Assembly (NCBI GenBank): GCA_003554345.1
Contig: PWGE01000162.1
Coordinates: 1-16,773 of the forward strand
Direction: 5' to 3'
Length of the DNA stretch: 16,773 bases
From: Candidatus Sumerlaeota bacterium
GTDB taxonomy: Bacteria > Sumerlaeota > T1SED10-198M
Both the position numbers and the translations under genes were made by a program. Below are positions 1-6,892 of the stretch, one piece after another. The first letter of the stretch is position 1; each line of letters opens with the position of its first letter. The notes under the pieces are model-generated. The model was not told where the DNA came from. It did not search any database and saw nothing but the letters and a program-made list of their open reading frames with translations.

Positions 1-588
1 GCCTCCACCAAAATCAAACACTCCCACATTGGTGTTTTCTCCGGCATCAATACCGTAAGATAAGGCGGCAGCTGTTGGTTCATTAATCAGGCGGATAACA
101 TTTAAACCGGCCAGTTTGCCGGCTTTTATTGTTGCTTCCCTTTGGCGGTTGTCAAAGTATGCAGGAACGGTAACAACACCATGATGAATGGTTTCGTCCA
201 GATATTCCTGGGCACAGCTAATAAGATGTTTCAGGATATCTGCGCAGATTTCCTCTGGATATAAAATCGAATCTTCAATTTTAACAGAGGCCATATTGCT
301 GTCAGCTTCCACTACTTCATAGGAAAGGTGAGATGACCAGTTTGTTACTTCAGAATAAAATTTCCCCATAAGTGATTTGATAGAATAAATTGTTCTTTCA
401 GGTTCAATCACCTGTTTTCGACGTGCAATTTCTCCTACAACCGGGGTCATAGAAGAGTCATAGTATACGATAGAGGGGGTAAAATACTTGCCTTCCTTAT
501 TGGGAATAACAGTGGTTTTTCCGTTTTGGGAACAGGCAACTACTGAATATGTGGTGCCCAGATCAATGCCAATAACATATTCTTTCAC
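1..588 (-). CDS. Hsp70/DnaK-family chaperone, N-terminal part (runs off the left edge)
   Basis: The first 196 codons of an Hsp70 ATPase domain are present; the rest lies beyond base 1. Seen: an N-terminal phosphate-1 motif IGIDLGTTYS about five residues in, then VVTVPAYFDNRQR, the connect-type motif NEPTAAALSYG, and the beginning of phosphate-2 (FDFGGG) at the window edge. I chose the GTG at 588 because it places the IGIDLGTT motif at the usual distance from the start and overlaps the stop of the upstream J-domain gene by 4 bp (GTGA), which implies translational coupling. The family uses ATP to cycle binding of unfolded polypeptides in the cytoplasm with a J-protein and a nucleotide exchange factor. 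Because grpE is encoded elsewhere in the window and this gene sits with a non-canonical J-TPR partner, I infer a specialised Hsp70 paralogue rather than the housekeeping DnaK; the missing C-terminus would help decide. Family assignment is secure, paralogue status is inference. Confidence 0.93.
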   Translation of the reverse strand, partial: MKEYVIGIDLGTTYSVVACSQNGKTTVIPNKEGKYFTPSIVYYDSSMTPVVGEIARRKQVIEPERTIYSIKSLMGKFYSEVTNWSSHLSYEVVEADSNMASVKIEDSILYPEEICADILKHLISCAQEYLDETIHHGVVTVPAYFDNRQREATIKAGKLAGLNVIRLINEPTAAALSYGIDAGENTNVGVFDFGGG

Positions 589-1307
589 TTTTCATCCTTC
601 CCGAGCATTTTTTTAAGGGTTGATAAAAACCCTTTTTTCTCGGTTTTTTTTTCAGGTTGTAGTTGAACAGCAATGTTTTGGGCTTCCTTGTGGTCGGGAT
701 CCAGGCCCAGCACCTCGTAAGTCCACTTATGTGCTTGACTTTTTGCTCCTACTGTGAGGTATATTTTTGCCAGATTAAGCTTGAACTCTAATCTGAAAGG
801 TTCTTTTTCGATTGCCTTAGTGGCATAACGAATCCCCTCCGAAAGTTTTCCTTTATTATAAATGAAGGTCAGGGCATAATAACTCATATAAGAAGCATTT
901 TGAGAATCCTGGTTGAGTGCGGTTTTGAAAAGATAATGGGCGCGAGAGTAATCCTTCCTTCTCAAGGCTGCCATCCCCTGTTGAAAGGATTCTTCTGCAA
1001 TTAAGGAGCCTCCTTTTTTTGGAGAAGAAGTATGTTTCCGGGAAGTGCTGGATTTCTGTACTTTTTCTTTTTTCCTTTTTCGCAATTTTTCATCGTATTG
1101 TTTTTTCTTTTCGGGGTCTTTTAATGTATTAAAGGCCTGTGTTATAAGGGCAAAAGATTCATTGCCCAGGGTATCCTGCACATCTTCTTTTTGACGGTCC
1201 GGATGATGTTTTTGTGCTAATTCATAATATCTCTGGCGAATTTCTTCGATGGAAGAAAATTCGGGAAGGTTTAAAAGTTGATAATAGTTCTTTTCAGAGT
1301 TGCTCAT
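585..1307 (-). CDS. J-domain protein with C-terminal TPR repeats (co-chaperone)
   Basis: A 240-residue protein. Residues about 7-75 form a J domain with the diagnostic HPD at 35-37 and the helix IV region KDPEKKKQYDEKLRKR. A lysine/serine-rich linker follows (about 76-105). From about 108 to 215 there are three TPR-like units (for example QQGMAALRRKDYSRAHYLF and the segment around KAIEKEPFRLEFKLNLAKIY), then a basic tail. There is no Gly/Phe region, zinc finger or DnaJ C-terminal domain, so it is not canonical DnaJ. J domains stimulate Hsp70 ATP hydrolysis; TPRs bind protein partners. The 4-bp overlap with the following Hsp70 gene argues that the two work as a pair. The ATG at 1307 was chosen over an in-frame TTG at 1331 because it leaves a usual short lead before the J domain; neither has a strong Shine-Dalgarno sequence. 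The client is unknown. Confidence 0.9.
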   Translation of the reverse strand: MSNSEKNYYQLLNLPEFSSIEEIRQRYYELAQKHHPDRQKEDVQDTLGNESFALITQAFNTLKDPEKKKQYDEKLRKRKKEKVQKSSTSRKHTSSPKKGGSLIAEESFQQGMAALRRKDYSRAHYLFKTALNQDSQNASYMSYYALTFIYNKGKLSEGIRYATKAIEKEPFRLEFKLNLAKIYLTVGAKSQAHKWTYEVLGLDPDHKEAQNIAVQLQPEKKTEKKGFLSTLKKMLGKDEK

Positions 1308-1375
1308 GGCTTGATTGTTTGGAAATAACAATTAATTTATGTAGTATTATTATAGGGATAAATCCTGAAAATACC
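1308..1375. promoter_or_regulatory. Divergent intergenic region with a candidate minus-strand promoter
   Basis: This 68-bp gap separates the J-TPR/Hsp70 pair (minus) from the histidine kinase gene (plus), so both promoters must lie here or inside the neighbouring coding sequence. On the minus strand a perfect TATAAT occurs at 1354-1349, about 42 nt before the J-protein ATG. The -35 position 17 nt upstream (1377-1372) reads ATGGTA, only 3/6 to consensus. I see no convincing plus-strand promoter, no -24/-12 sigma-54 element and no CIRCE heat-shock inverted repeat. Confidence 0.35.
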
Positions 1376-2908
1376 ATGACAAAATCCAGAAAAAGTAATC
1401 GCCGTCCTCCCTTATATTCTCTTCGTTTATTGATTGCTATTCCTATTGTTTTCTTTCTGACCACTTTTATTGTGGGAATAAGTTTTTATATTCTTGCTTA
1501 TCATCAATTTTTAAGTCGTCCTACCTTTGAAATGGCTCATATAGAGCTTTTTCTGGAAAAATGGAGAATCCTTTTTGGTGGCCTGCTCCTTCTCTCATTT
1601 ATTATGGGTATTGTTCTTTCCTACTATATTTTATCCCCCCTTCGTAACATTACGAAAAGTTTTCGTGACTTTTTAGAAGGAAAAGAAATGCGTCCTCTTA
1701 ACCTGCAGTCAAAAGATGAACTGGGAGAGTTGAGTAGTAGCTATAATAGTATTGTGCATTATCTTTCTCAGAATACGCTAAGCAGGGAAGCGGTACTTAA
1801 CAGCCTTGGTGCCGGTATTCTTTTCCTTAATCACTCCCTGGAAATCACCTTTATGAATCAAAGTGCCAGGAGAATTTTAAAGTATAAAGGTGCATTGCCG
1901 CTATCGATGAATCGTTTGCTGCCTTTAACAGAAAACTCTAAGCTTTATTATCACCTTGGTCAGGGAAAGAGTGATGCCATTGTTGAAGAGGAAGAGGCAG
2001 AAGTGGTTCTGGCTGATGGAACCAGAGTTTTGATTAAATACTCTATAAGTCGTTTTAAAAAAGAAAACCAGGAAAAAGGAAAAGGAGAACTCATTCTGAC
2101 TTTTAAAGATGTCTTACATTTCGAAAATATCCAAAAACGGATATTACAGGCCGAACAATTAGCCATTGTAGGAGGTCTTTCAGCCGGTATTGCTCATGAA
2201 GTTAAGAATCCCCTGGGAAGTGTGCGCGCTTTAATTCAACTCCTTCTTGAGGATCTGCAGGAAGAAGGAGTGGAAGCTCAATTTGAAGATTATTTTGAAC
2301 GTATTTTTGGGGAAATACAACGTCTTGACAGGGTGATTAATAATGTGCTCTTTTTCTCTCAGATTAAGGACTTAAACCTGAAAAAATTTGATATAAACTC
2401 TCTTGCCAGAAATATAGTCAGGGATTGTCAGAACCAATATCTTGATAAATCAATTAAGGTTTTTTACAATCTTTCACCCCATGTGCATATTTTCTGGGGG
2501 GATGAAAATAAGCTCTATCAGGCTTTTATGAATATTGTCAAAAATGCTTTTGAGATGATGTCCGACCATCAGGTTTTTTCGGTTAAAACGCAGAGTAAAG
2601 AGGTTAAACCCAATATCACGCCTCATTCTTTTATTTTGAAAAATAGTGATTTGAAGTCATCACTGGAGTGCAAAGGCGGGGTAGAGATAATCATAAGTAA
2701 TACGGGCACTGAGATAGACCATGCTATTCAGGATAAGATATTTAATCCCTTTTTTACTACCGAGGATTGTGGGTCCGGCCTGGGGCTTGCTATAGCCAAG
2801 CAGGTCATTGATGCCCATTGTGGATATATAGATGTTCAGAGCAATGAAAAGCGAACTTCATTTATAATACGTCTCCCATTATTTTCTTTAGAAGGGGAGG
2901 GAATATGA
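1376..2908 (+). CDS. NtrB-like membrane PAS sensor histidine kinase
   Basis: A 510-residue kinase. Order: basic N-terminus, TM1 about 17-42, a short external loop of about 22 residues, TM2 about 65-86, HAMP about 86-135, PAS about 140-250, HisKA with the phospho-accepting His at 274 in AHEVKNPLG, and a C-terminal HATPase_c with N-box NIVKNA (from N386), F-box NPFFTT and G2 GSGLGLAI. The G1 box reads SNTGTEI, with Asn442 where Asp is usual. It phosphorylates the regulator encoded next, with which it shares an ATGA overlap. The tiny external loop suggests that sensing is by the membrane segments or the cytoplasmic PAS. The ATG at 1376 was chosen because the open frame upstream runs through the divergent J-protein gene, while MTKSRK followed by TM1 is a typical N-terminus. 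No clear Shine-Dalgarno sequence is seen. The signal is unknown. Confidence 0.93.
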   Translation: MTKSRKSNRRPPLYSLRLLIAIPIVFFLTTFIVGISFYILAYHQFLSRPTFEMAHIELFLEKWRILFGGLLLLSFIMGIVLSYYILSPLRNITKSFRDFLEGKEMRPLNLQSKDELGELSSSYNSIVHYLSQNTLSREAVLNSLGAGILFLNHSLEITFMNQSARRILKYKGALPLSMNRLLPLTENSKLYYHLGQGKSDAIVEEEEAEVVLADGTRVLIKYSISRFKKENQEKGKGELILTFKDVLHFENIQKRILQAEQLAIVGGLSAGIAHEVKNPLGSVRALIQLLLEDLQEEGVEAQFEDYFERIFGEIQRLDRVINNVLFFSQIKDLNLKKFDINSLARNIVRDCQNQYLDKSIKVFYNLSPHVHIFWGDENKLYQAFMNIVKNAFEMMSDHQVFSVKTQSKEVKPNITPHSFILKNSDLKSSLECKGGVEIIISNTGTEIDHAIQDKIFNPFFTTEDCGSGLGLAIAKQVIDAHCGYIDVQSNEKRTSFIIRLPLFSLEGEGI

Positions 2909-4290
2909 GTAAAGTCCGAATCCTTGTGGTAGATGATGAAGAACATTTCAGGTTTTCTGTTAAGCGTGCCCTGGTCAAAAAGGGTTATGAAATTTATGAA
3001 GCTACTGATGGTGAACAGGCGCTCAAGCAAATAAAAAAAATAAATTTCGATCTGGCTCTGGTAGATATACGCATGCCCAGAATGGATGGCTTTATCCTGA
3101 TGAAGCATATTAAGCAAATTCGCCCCTATTTGACCGTAATAGTCATTACTGCTTATGGTTCTTCCCGTGTAGTCCATAAGGCGATTGAAATGGGGGCTTA
3201 TGATTACTTTAATAAGCCTGTAGATTTGAATGAAATACGAATTGTTGTTGATCGTGCCCTGGAAAAACGTCGATTAGAACAGGAAATTGTCAATCTCAGG
3301 GCTCAGATGGAATACACCTTTGATTATACCGAAATTATCGGGCGTAGTGCTTCCATGCAGAAGGTTTTTAAGATGCTTGATAAGATAGTCGATAAGGATG
3401 TGACGGTAATGATTACGGGAGCTAGTGGTACAGGCAAAGAACTTGTTGCCCGGGCGATCCATAAGAACTCCCACAGACGGGATAAACCTTTCATCCGCAT
3501 TAATTGTGTGGCTATTCCTGAGACATTGCTGGAAAGCGAATTGTTTGGCTTTGAGAAGGGGGCTTTTACCGGTGCTGAAAAACAGACAATAGGTAAGTTT
3601 GAAATGGCACAGGGAGGTACATTATTTCTGGACGAAATAGGTGATATGCCTCTAAAGACTCAGGCGAAACTCTTAAGAGTTTTACAGGAAAGAGAAATTG
3701 AACGCATCGGGGGAAAAGAATCAATTCATGTTGATATAAGGGTGCTGGCAGCCACTAATCAAGATCTTGAACACAAAGTGGAAGAAGGAACTTTTCGAAA
3801 AGATCTCTTTTTTCGGCTGAATGTTATCCACCTCGAGGTTCCTTCGCTTGTAGAACGAAGGGAAGATATTCCTCTCCTGGCGGAGTATTTTATTAAATTA
3901 TATCGCCATAAACTCGGTCATCATGTTGAGGGTATTTCTCCGGAAGCAATTGAAATCCTTAAACACTATCATTGGCCCGGTAATATACGCGAATTAGAAA
4001 ATATTATCCAGAGAGGTGTAGTTCTTTCCACAGGGAAGCTGATCACTGCGGATGTGTTGCCTTCCTATATTAAAGAAAAAAGAATGTCTTCAGGTTCTGA
4101 TTCCGTGCTGGAGTATGATCTCGAACAACCTTTTCACGACCAGATGAACCAGGTTATTGAATATTATGAAAAAAAATACCTCCAAAAAATTCTCGAACAA
4201 ATGTCAGGGACTAAAGAAGAGATTGCCCGTAAAATAGGGATCAGTCGTAAGAACCTTTATAATAAACTTTCTAAATACGGTATGATGTGA
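2905..4290 (+). CDS. NtrC-family sigma-54-dependent response regulator
   Basis: A 461-residue regulator. Receiver domain, residues 1-120: acidic pair D10/D11, phosphoacceptor D54, T82 and K104. Central AAA+ sigma-54 interaction domain, about 143-370: Walker A GASGTGKE at 172-179, the sigma-54 contact loop GAFTGA at 219-224, and Walker B GGTLFLDE at 237-244. The C-terminal Fis-type helix-turn-helix, about 420-461, includes EEIARKIGISRKNLYNKL. The protein is expected to bind upstream activator sites when phosphorylated and to open sigma-54 promoters by ATP hydrolysis. A strong ribosome binding site (GGGGAGGG, 2894-2901) lies just before the ATG, which overlaps the kinase stop by 4 bp. The intact GAFTGA loop says it is a true sigma-54 activator rather than a sigma-70-type relative. 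The regulon is not visible: I found no convincing -24/-12 promoter in the window, including upstream of the aldehyde dehydrogenase. Confidence 0.96.
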   Translation: MSKVRILVVDDEEHFRFSVKRALVKKGYEIYEATDGEQALKQIKKINFDLALVDIRMPRMDGFILMKHIKQIRPYLTVIVITAYGSSRVVHKAIEMGAYDYFNKPVDLNEIRIVVDRALEKRRLEQEIVNLRAQMEYTFDYTEIIGRSASMQKVFKMLDKIVDKDVTVMITGASGTGKELVARAIHKNSHRRDKPFIRINCVAIPETLLESELFGFEKGAFTGAEKQTIGKFEMAQGGTLFLDEIGDMPLKTQAKLLRVLQEREIERIGGKESIHVDIRVLAATNQDLEHKVEEGTFRKDLFFRLNVIHLEVPSLVERREDIPLLAEYFIKLYRHKLGHHVEGISPEAIEILKHYHWPGNIRELENIIQRGVVLSTGKLITADVLPSYIKEKRMSSGSDSVLEYDLEQPFHDQMNQVIEYYEKKYLQKILEQMSGTKEEIARKIGISRKNLYNKLSKYGMM

Positions 4291-4727
4291 GATATTTTGA
4301 ATTGTTGATTCAATAGTGGTAAAAAAACAATTTATTGAGTTATATTAAAAGGGAAGAGGAAAGTTGACAGATCAATATTTTTACCAGGAGCATCGCTATT
4401 TTGACGTAGCGTCCTGATTATAAGAGAGTTCTGCATGCCAGTACAAGTGCTGATGCCACAAATATTGAATCCGCCAGGGGCGGACTTGCAGAATAGAGCT
4501 TTATTCCTGTTTTTACAGTGGATTCCTGAATTATATTATCTCAGGGTATTTTTTCAGGGCAACCAGAGCCGATTCAGAGATCGGCGATCCCGGGAAAGCA
4601 GAACTACACTCATGAAGTATAAGTTTTTTAACAATGTGCATTGTATTATTTGTATTATGAAGAGTTTATTTTCAGAGGGGTGTACTCTTTTGAAGGGTGC
4701 ATAATAAAGAAAGAAGGTGTACAGGTA
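4291..4727. other. Non-coding region with several small inverted repeats
   Basis: No gene is supported in these 437 bp between the response regulator and the aldehyde dehydrogenase. Short perfect inverted repeats that could form hairpins are: TTGAAT/ATTCAA at 4297-4313 (loop 5), TCCGCC/GGCGGA at 4470-4484 (loop 3), and GCCGAT/ATCGGC at 4568-4585 (loop 6). In addition TTCTGCA (4429-4435) can pair with TGCAGAA (4487-4493), enclosing the second hairpin. An isolated TTGACA occurs at 4364-4369, without a good -10 box at 16-18 nt. None of the hairpins is followed by a T-run, so none is a clear intrinsic terminator. I recognise no known riboswitch or RNA family. The region may hold the 3' untranslated end of the two-component operon, a leader or promoter for the dehydrogenase, or an unnamed small RNA. 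Confidence 0.5.
4470..4484 (+). repeat. Perfect 6-bp stem, 3-nt loop inverted repeat in the intergenic region
   Basis: TCCGCC-AGG-GGCGGA is GC-rich and stable for its size. It is nested inside a second pairing (4429-4435 with 4487-4493). It has no following T-tract, so it is not a standard terminator. Function is unknown. Confidence 0.55.
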
Positions 4728-6101
4728 GTGACAGAAAACCTGGGTGTCAGACAGAAAGAGTTTTTTCATTCCGGGCGCACTCGTTCTTATGCCTTTCGTA
4801 AGGAACAGTTGTTCCGTCTGGGAAATACCATTGAATCAAAAGAAGAAAATATTTTGCGAGCTCTGGAAAGTGATTTAAAAAGACCGGCCAGGGAAGTATA
4901 TGCCAGTGAAATTGCTTTTATTCTGGCAGAAATCAAGCACACAATAAAAAATCTTCATCGATGGATGGAGCCGGAGAAGGTAAAAACGCCGCTGGTAGCT
5001 TTTCCTGGCAGGAGTCAGGTTTTACCGGAACCATATGGGTGTTGTGGCATCTTTGCTCCCTGGAACTATCCTTTTCAACTATCATTGTCGCCTTTGATAG
5101 GAGCACTTGCTGCAGGTAATTGTGCCATACTCAAGCCCTCTGAAATAGCCCCGGCTTCGTCAGAGGTTATAACAGCAATGATTAACGATAATTTTGATCC
5201 CTCTTATCTGGCTTCTTTTCCAGGGGGGAAAGAAGAGGCTCAGACCCTGTTACATTTTCCGCTCGATTTTATTTTTTTTACCGGGAGCAGTAAGGTGGGG
5301 AGCCTCGTGATGCAACAGGCTGCTCAGCAATTGATACCGGTTGTTCTGGAACTGGGTGGGAAAAGTCCCTGCGTGGTTACAGAGGATGTTCCTCTGGAAG
5401 TAACAGTCCGTAGAATATTGTGGGGCAAATTTCTAAATGCCGGCCAAACCTGTATTGCCCCCGATTATCTGTTAATACCTTCTGGTATGGTTGAAGATTT
5501 CCTGACAATCAGTCGCAAAGTGCTTTCAGAATTTTATGGCGAAAATCCTCAGGAAAGTCCAGATTATGGTCGCATTATCAATCAGAAACATCTGGAAAGA
5601 TTAATACATGTATCGTCCGGACTTCCCTGTGTTGTGGGGGGACAGGTTGACAGGGAAGATCTGTATATTGCTCCATCAGTTTATTACCCGGTCCATTGGC
5701 ACAATGCCATCATGCAGGAAGAAATATTTGGCCCTTTACTTCCCGTGCTCACCTATGAATCACTTTCGGAAGTAGTGGAGCGTTTGAAAAGAAGAGCCTC
5801 TCCGCTGGCGCTGTATCTCTTTTCGACGTCCCGGCAGAATATCCAATTTCTTACTCAAAATATATCTGCCGGGAGTGTGTGTATTAATGACACCCTTTTG
5901 CAGGTGACAAGCCATCATCTGCCTTTTGGAGGTACAGGGAAAAGTGGAATGGGAAAGTATCATGGATGGTACTCATTTAATGCCTTCAGTCATTATAAGT
6001 CAATTTTGAGGCGTTCTTTTAAACCCGATTGGTCTTTCAGGTATCCGCCTGCTACGATGCCTCTCAGTCGTTTCAAGAAATTACTTCGATTTCTTTTTTA
6101 G
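4728..6101 (+). CDS. Class 3 (fatty-aldehyde type) aldehyde dehydrogenase
   Basis: A 457-residue NAD(P)+-dependent aldehyde dehydrogenase oxidising an aldehyde to the carboxylate. Seen: the N-terminal cofactor segment GIFAPWNYPFQL, LKPSEIAP, FTGSSKVG, catalytic-base Glu208 in LELGGKSP, catalytic Cys242 in NAGQTCIAPDY, the motif EEIFGPLLPV, and the C-terminal PFGGTGKSGMGKYHG. Length and the positions of Glu208 and Cys242 match the short ALDH3 family, which acts on medium/long-chain or aromatic aldehydes, rather than the ~500-residue ALDH1/2 types. The tail RFKKLLRFLF is basic and hydrophobic and could associate with membrane. The GTG start at 4728 is chosen because AAGAAGG lies 10 nt upstream; a longer frame back to a TTG at 4641 adds non-homologous residues. 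It follows the two-component pair on the same strand after 437 bp, so it probably has its own promoter. The substrate is not determinable from sequence. Confidence 0.93.
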   Translation: MTENLGVRQKEFFHSGRTRSYAFRKEQLFRLGNTIESKEENILRALESDLKRPAREVYASEIAFILAEIKHTIKNLHRWMEPEKVKTPLVAFPGRSQVLPEPYGCCGIFAPWNYPFQLSLSPLIGALAAGNCAILKPSEIAPASSEVITAMINDNFDPSYLASFPGGKEEAQTLLHFPLDFIFFTGSSKVGSLVMQQAAQQLIPVVLELGGKSPCVVTEDVPLEVTVRRILWGKFLNAGQTCIAPDYLLIPSGMVEDFLTISRKVLSEFYGENPQESPDYGRIINQKHLERLIHVSSGLPCVVGGQVDREDLYIAPSVYYPVHWHNAIMQEEIFGPLLPVLTYESLSEVVERLKRRASPLALYLFSTSRQNIQFLTQNISAGSVCINDTLLQVTSHHLPFGGTGKSGMGKYHGWYSFNAFSHYKSILRRSFKPDWSFRYPPATMPLSRFKKLLRFLF

Positions 6102-6394
6102 TTTTCTTGGTTTTGACACCTGTCATTAAAAATGTTATTGGTACGAAAATACTTCTCCTATTTACGGCAGGTATTTTGTCACTACACGCTTACTGTTGAA
6201 ATGGCACCCGGGAAGGGAAGCTGGAGGTCAGGGCTTTAAAGATTGATGGTATCTGAATCATCGTTTCGCTGCGAACCAGCAAATTCCGATTCTTTAGTTT
6301 TATCTTAAGAATTTACCAGATATCTGGCAAGCTATGACCGGTGTTAATCGTAGTTATATGTGAATCATGTATTTGGGTTGAACAGGAAGGCCCA
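6102..6394. other. Convergent intergenic region without a supported gene
   Basis: This 293-bp gap lies between the 3' ends of the aldehyde dehydrogenase (plus) and ispF (minus). All frames are broken by stops within short distances. I see no convincing bidirectional terminator: there is no GC-rich hairpin with a T-run. Noted elements are a perfect 12-bp palindrome, CCAGATATCTGG at 6316-6327, extended as an imperfect 18-bp one, and TGACA-CC-TGTCA at 6114-6125. Neither has an assignable function. Confidence 0.5.
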
Positions 6395-6892
6395 TTACCG
6401 GCGTATCAGTAAGCATGAAGAGTAAGCGGCAATGCCTTCTCCCCTTCCTGTAAAACCGAGCTTTTCAGTGGTAGTTGCCTTGATATTAAGCCAGTAATGC
6501 GGTTTGATAATCCCTGTTAAATTGTCCTTCATTTGAGGAATATATGAGGAAAGGGCCGGCTTTTGAGCGATAATAGTACAGTCTATATTGCTCACTTTCC
6601 AGGCTTGCAAGGAGTCCTGTTTCAACACTTCTTTTAGCAGAAAAAGAGAGGATATGTCTTTTAAGTCGGGATTGGTGTCAGGGAAGAGAACTCCAATATC
6701 TCCCATTCCCACAGCCCCTAAAATGGCGTCAATAATACTATGTAGAAGAACATCGGCGTCAGAGTGTCCCTTTAATCCGTACTCATAGGGTATATTTACG
6801 CCACCCAAAATAAGAGGACGATTCTTCTCCAGAGCATGAACATCAAATCCTATTCCTACAAGTGGAGTGTCAGCTGTTTTTTTTGTCGGCAT
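6395..6892 (-). CDS. ispF: 2-C-methyl-D-erythritol 2,4-cyclodiphosphate synthase
   Basis: A 165-residue IspF, at the usual family length. The enzyme converts CDP-ME 2-phosphate to ME-2,4-cyclodiphosphate with loss of CMP in the non-mevalonate (MEP) isoprenoid pathway. Metal ligands are visible: Asp17 and His19 in GFDVHAL, and His51 in GHSDADVLLH. The signature GDIGVLFPDTNP and the C-terminal KATTTEKLGFTGRGEGIA, which serves cytidine and substrate binding, are intact. Its start overlaps the ispD 3' end by 23 bp, so translation is probably coupled; no strong Shine-Dalgarno sequence is seen. It is the last gene of the long minus-strand run. IspD and IspF are separate here, unlike the fused IspDF of some proteobacteria. 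Confidence 0.97.
   Translation of the reverse strand: MPTKKTADTPLVGIGFDVHALEKNRPLILGGVNIPYEYGLKGHSDADVLLHSIIDAILGAVGMGDIGVLFPDTNPDLKDISSLFLLKEVLKQDSLQAWKVSNIDCTIIAQKPALSSYIPQMKDNLTGIIKPHYWLNIKATTTEKLGFTGRGEGIAAYSSCLLIRR

Noticed and set aside
1214-1375. N-terminal extension of the histidine kinase frame upstream of 1376
   Set aside because: It overlaps the divergent J-protein gene on the opposite strand and adds non-family residues; the ATG at 1376 gives a normal N-terminus.
1308-1375. Possible CIRCE/HrcA heat-shock element before the chaperone pair
   Set aside because: No TTAGCACTC/GAGTGCTAA inverted repeat is present in the gap.
4297-4313. TTGAAT/ATTCAA hairpin after the response regulator as a terminator
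   Set aside because: AT-rich 6-bp stem without a following T-run; too weak to call an intrinsic terminator.
4350-4372. GAGGAAAGT stretch resembling the conserved core of RNase P RNA
   Set aside because: The matching partner strand and other conserved elements of RNase P RNA are absent downstream.
4435-4704. 89-codon plus-strand open frame in the ntrC-aldehyde dehydrogenase gap
   Set aside because: Its composition is not protein-like, it runs across several inverted repeats and it resembles no family I know. A weak AGAGAG upstream is not enough to support it.
4612-4704. 30-codon possible leader peptide (MKYKFFNN...) before the aldehyde dehydrogenase
   Set aside because: No Shine-Dalgarno sequence, no regulatory codon run, and no attenuator hairpin with a T-tract follows.
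5690-5720. TGGCAC sequence like a sigma-54 -24 element
   Set aside because: It lies inside the aldehyde dehydrogenase coding region and has no TTGC at the -12 position.
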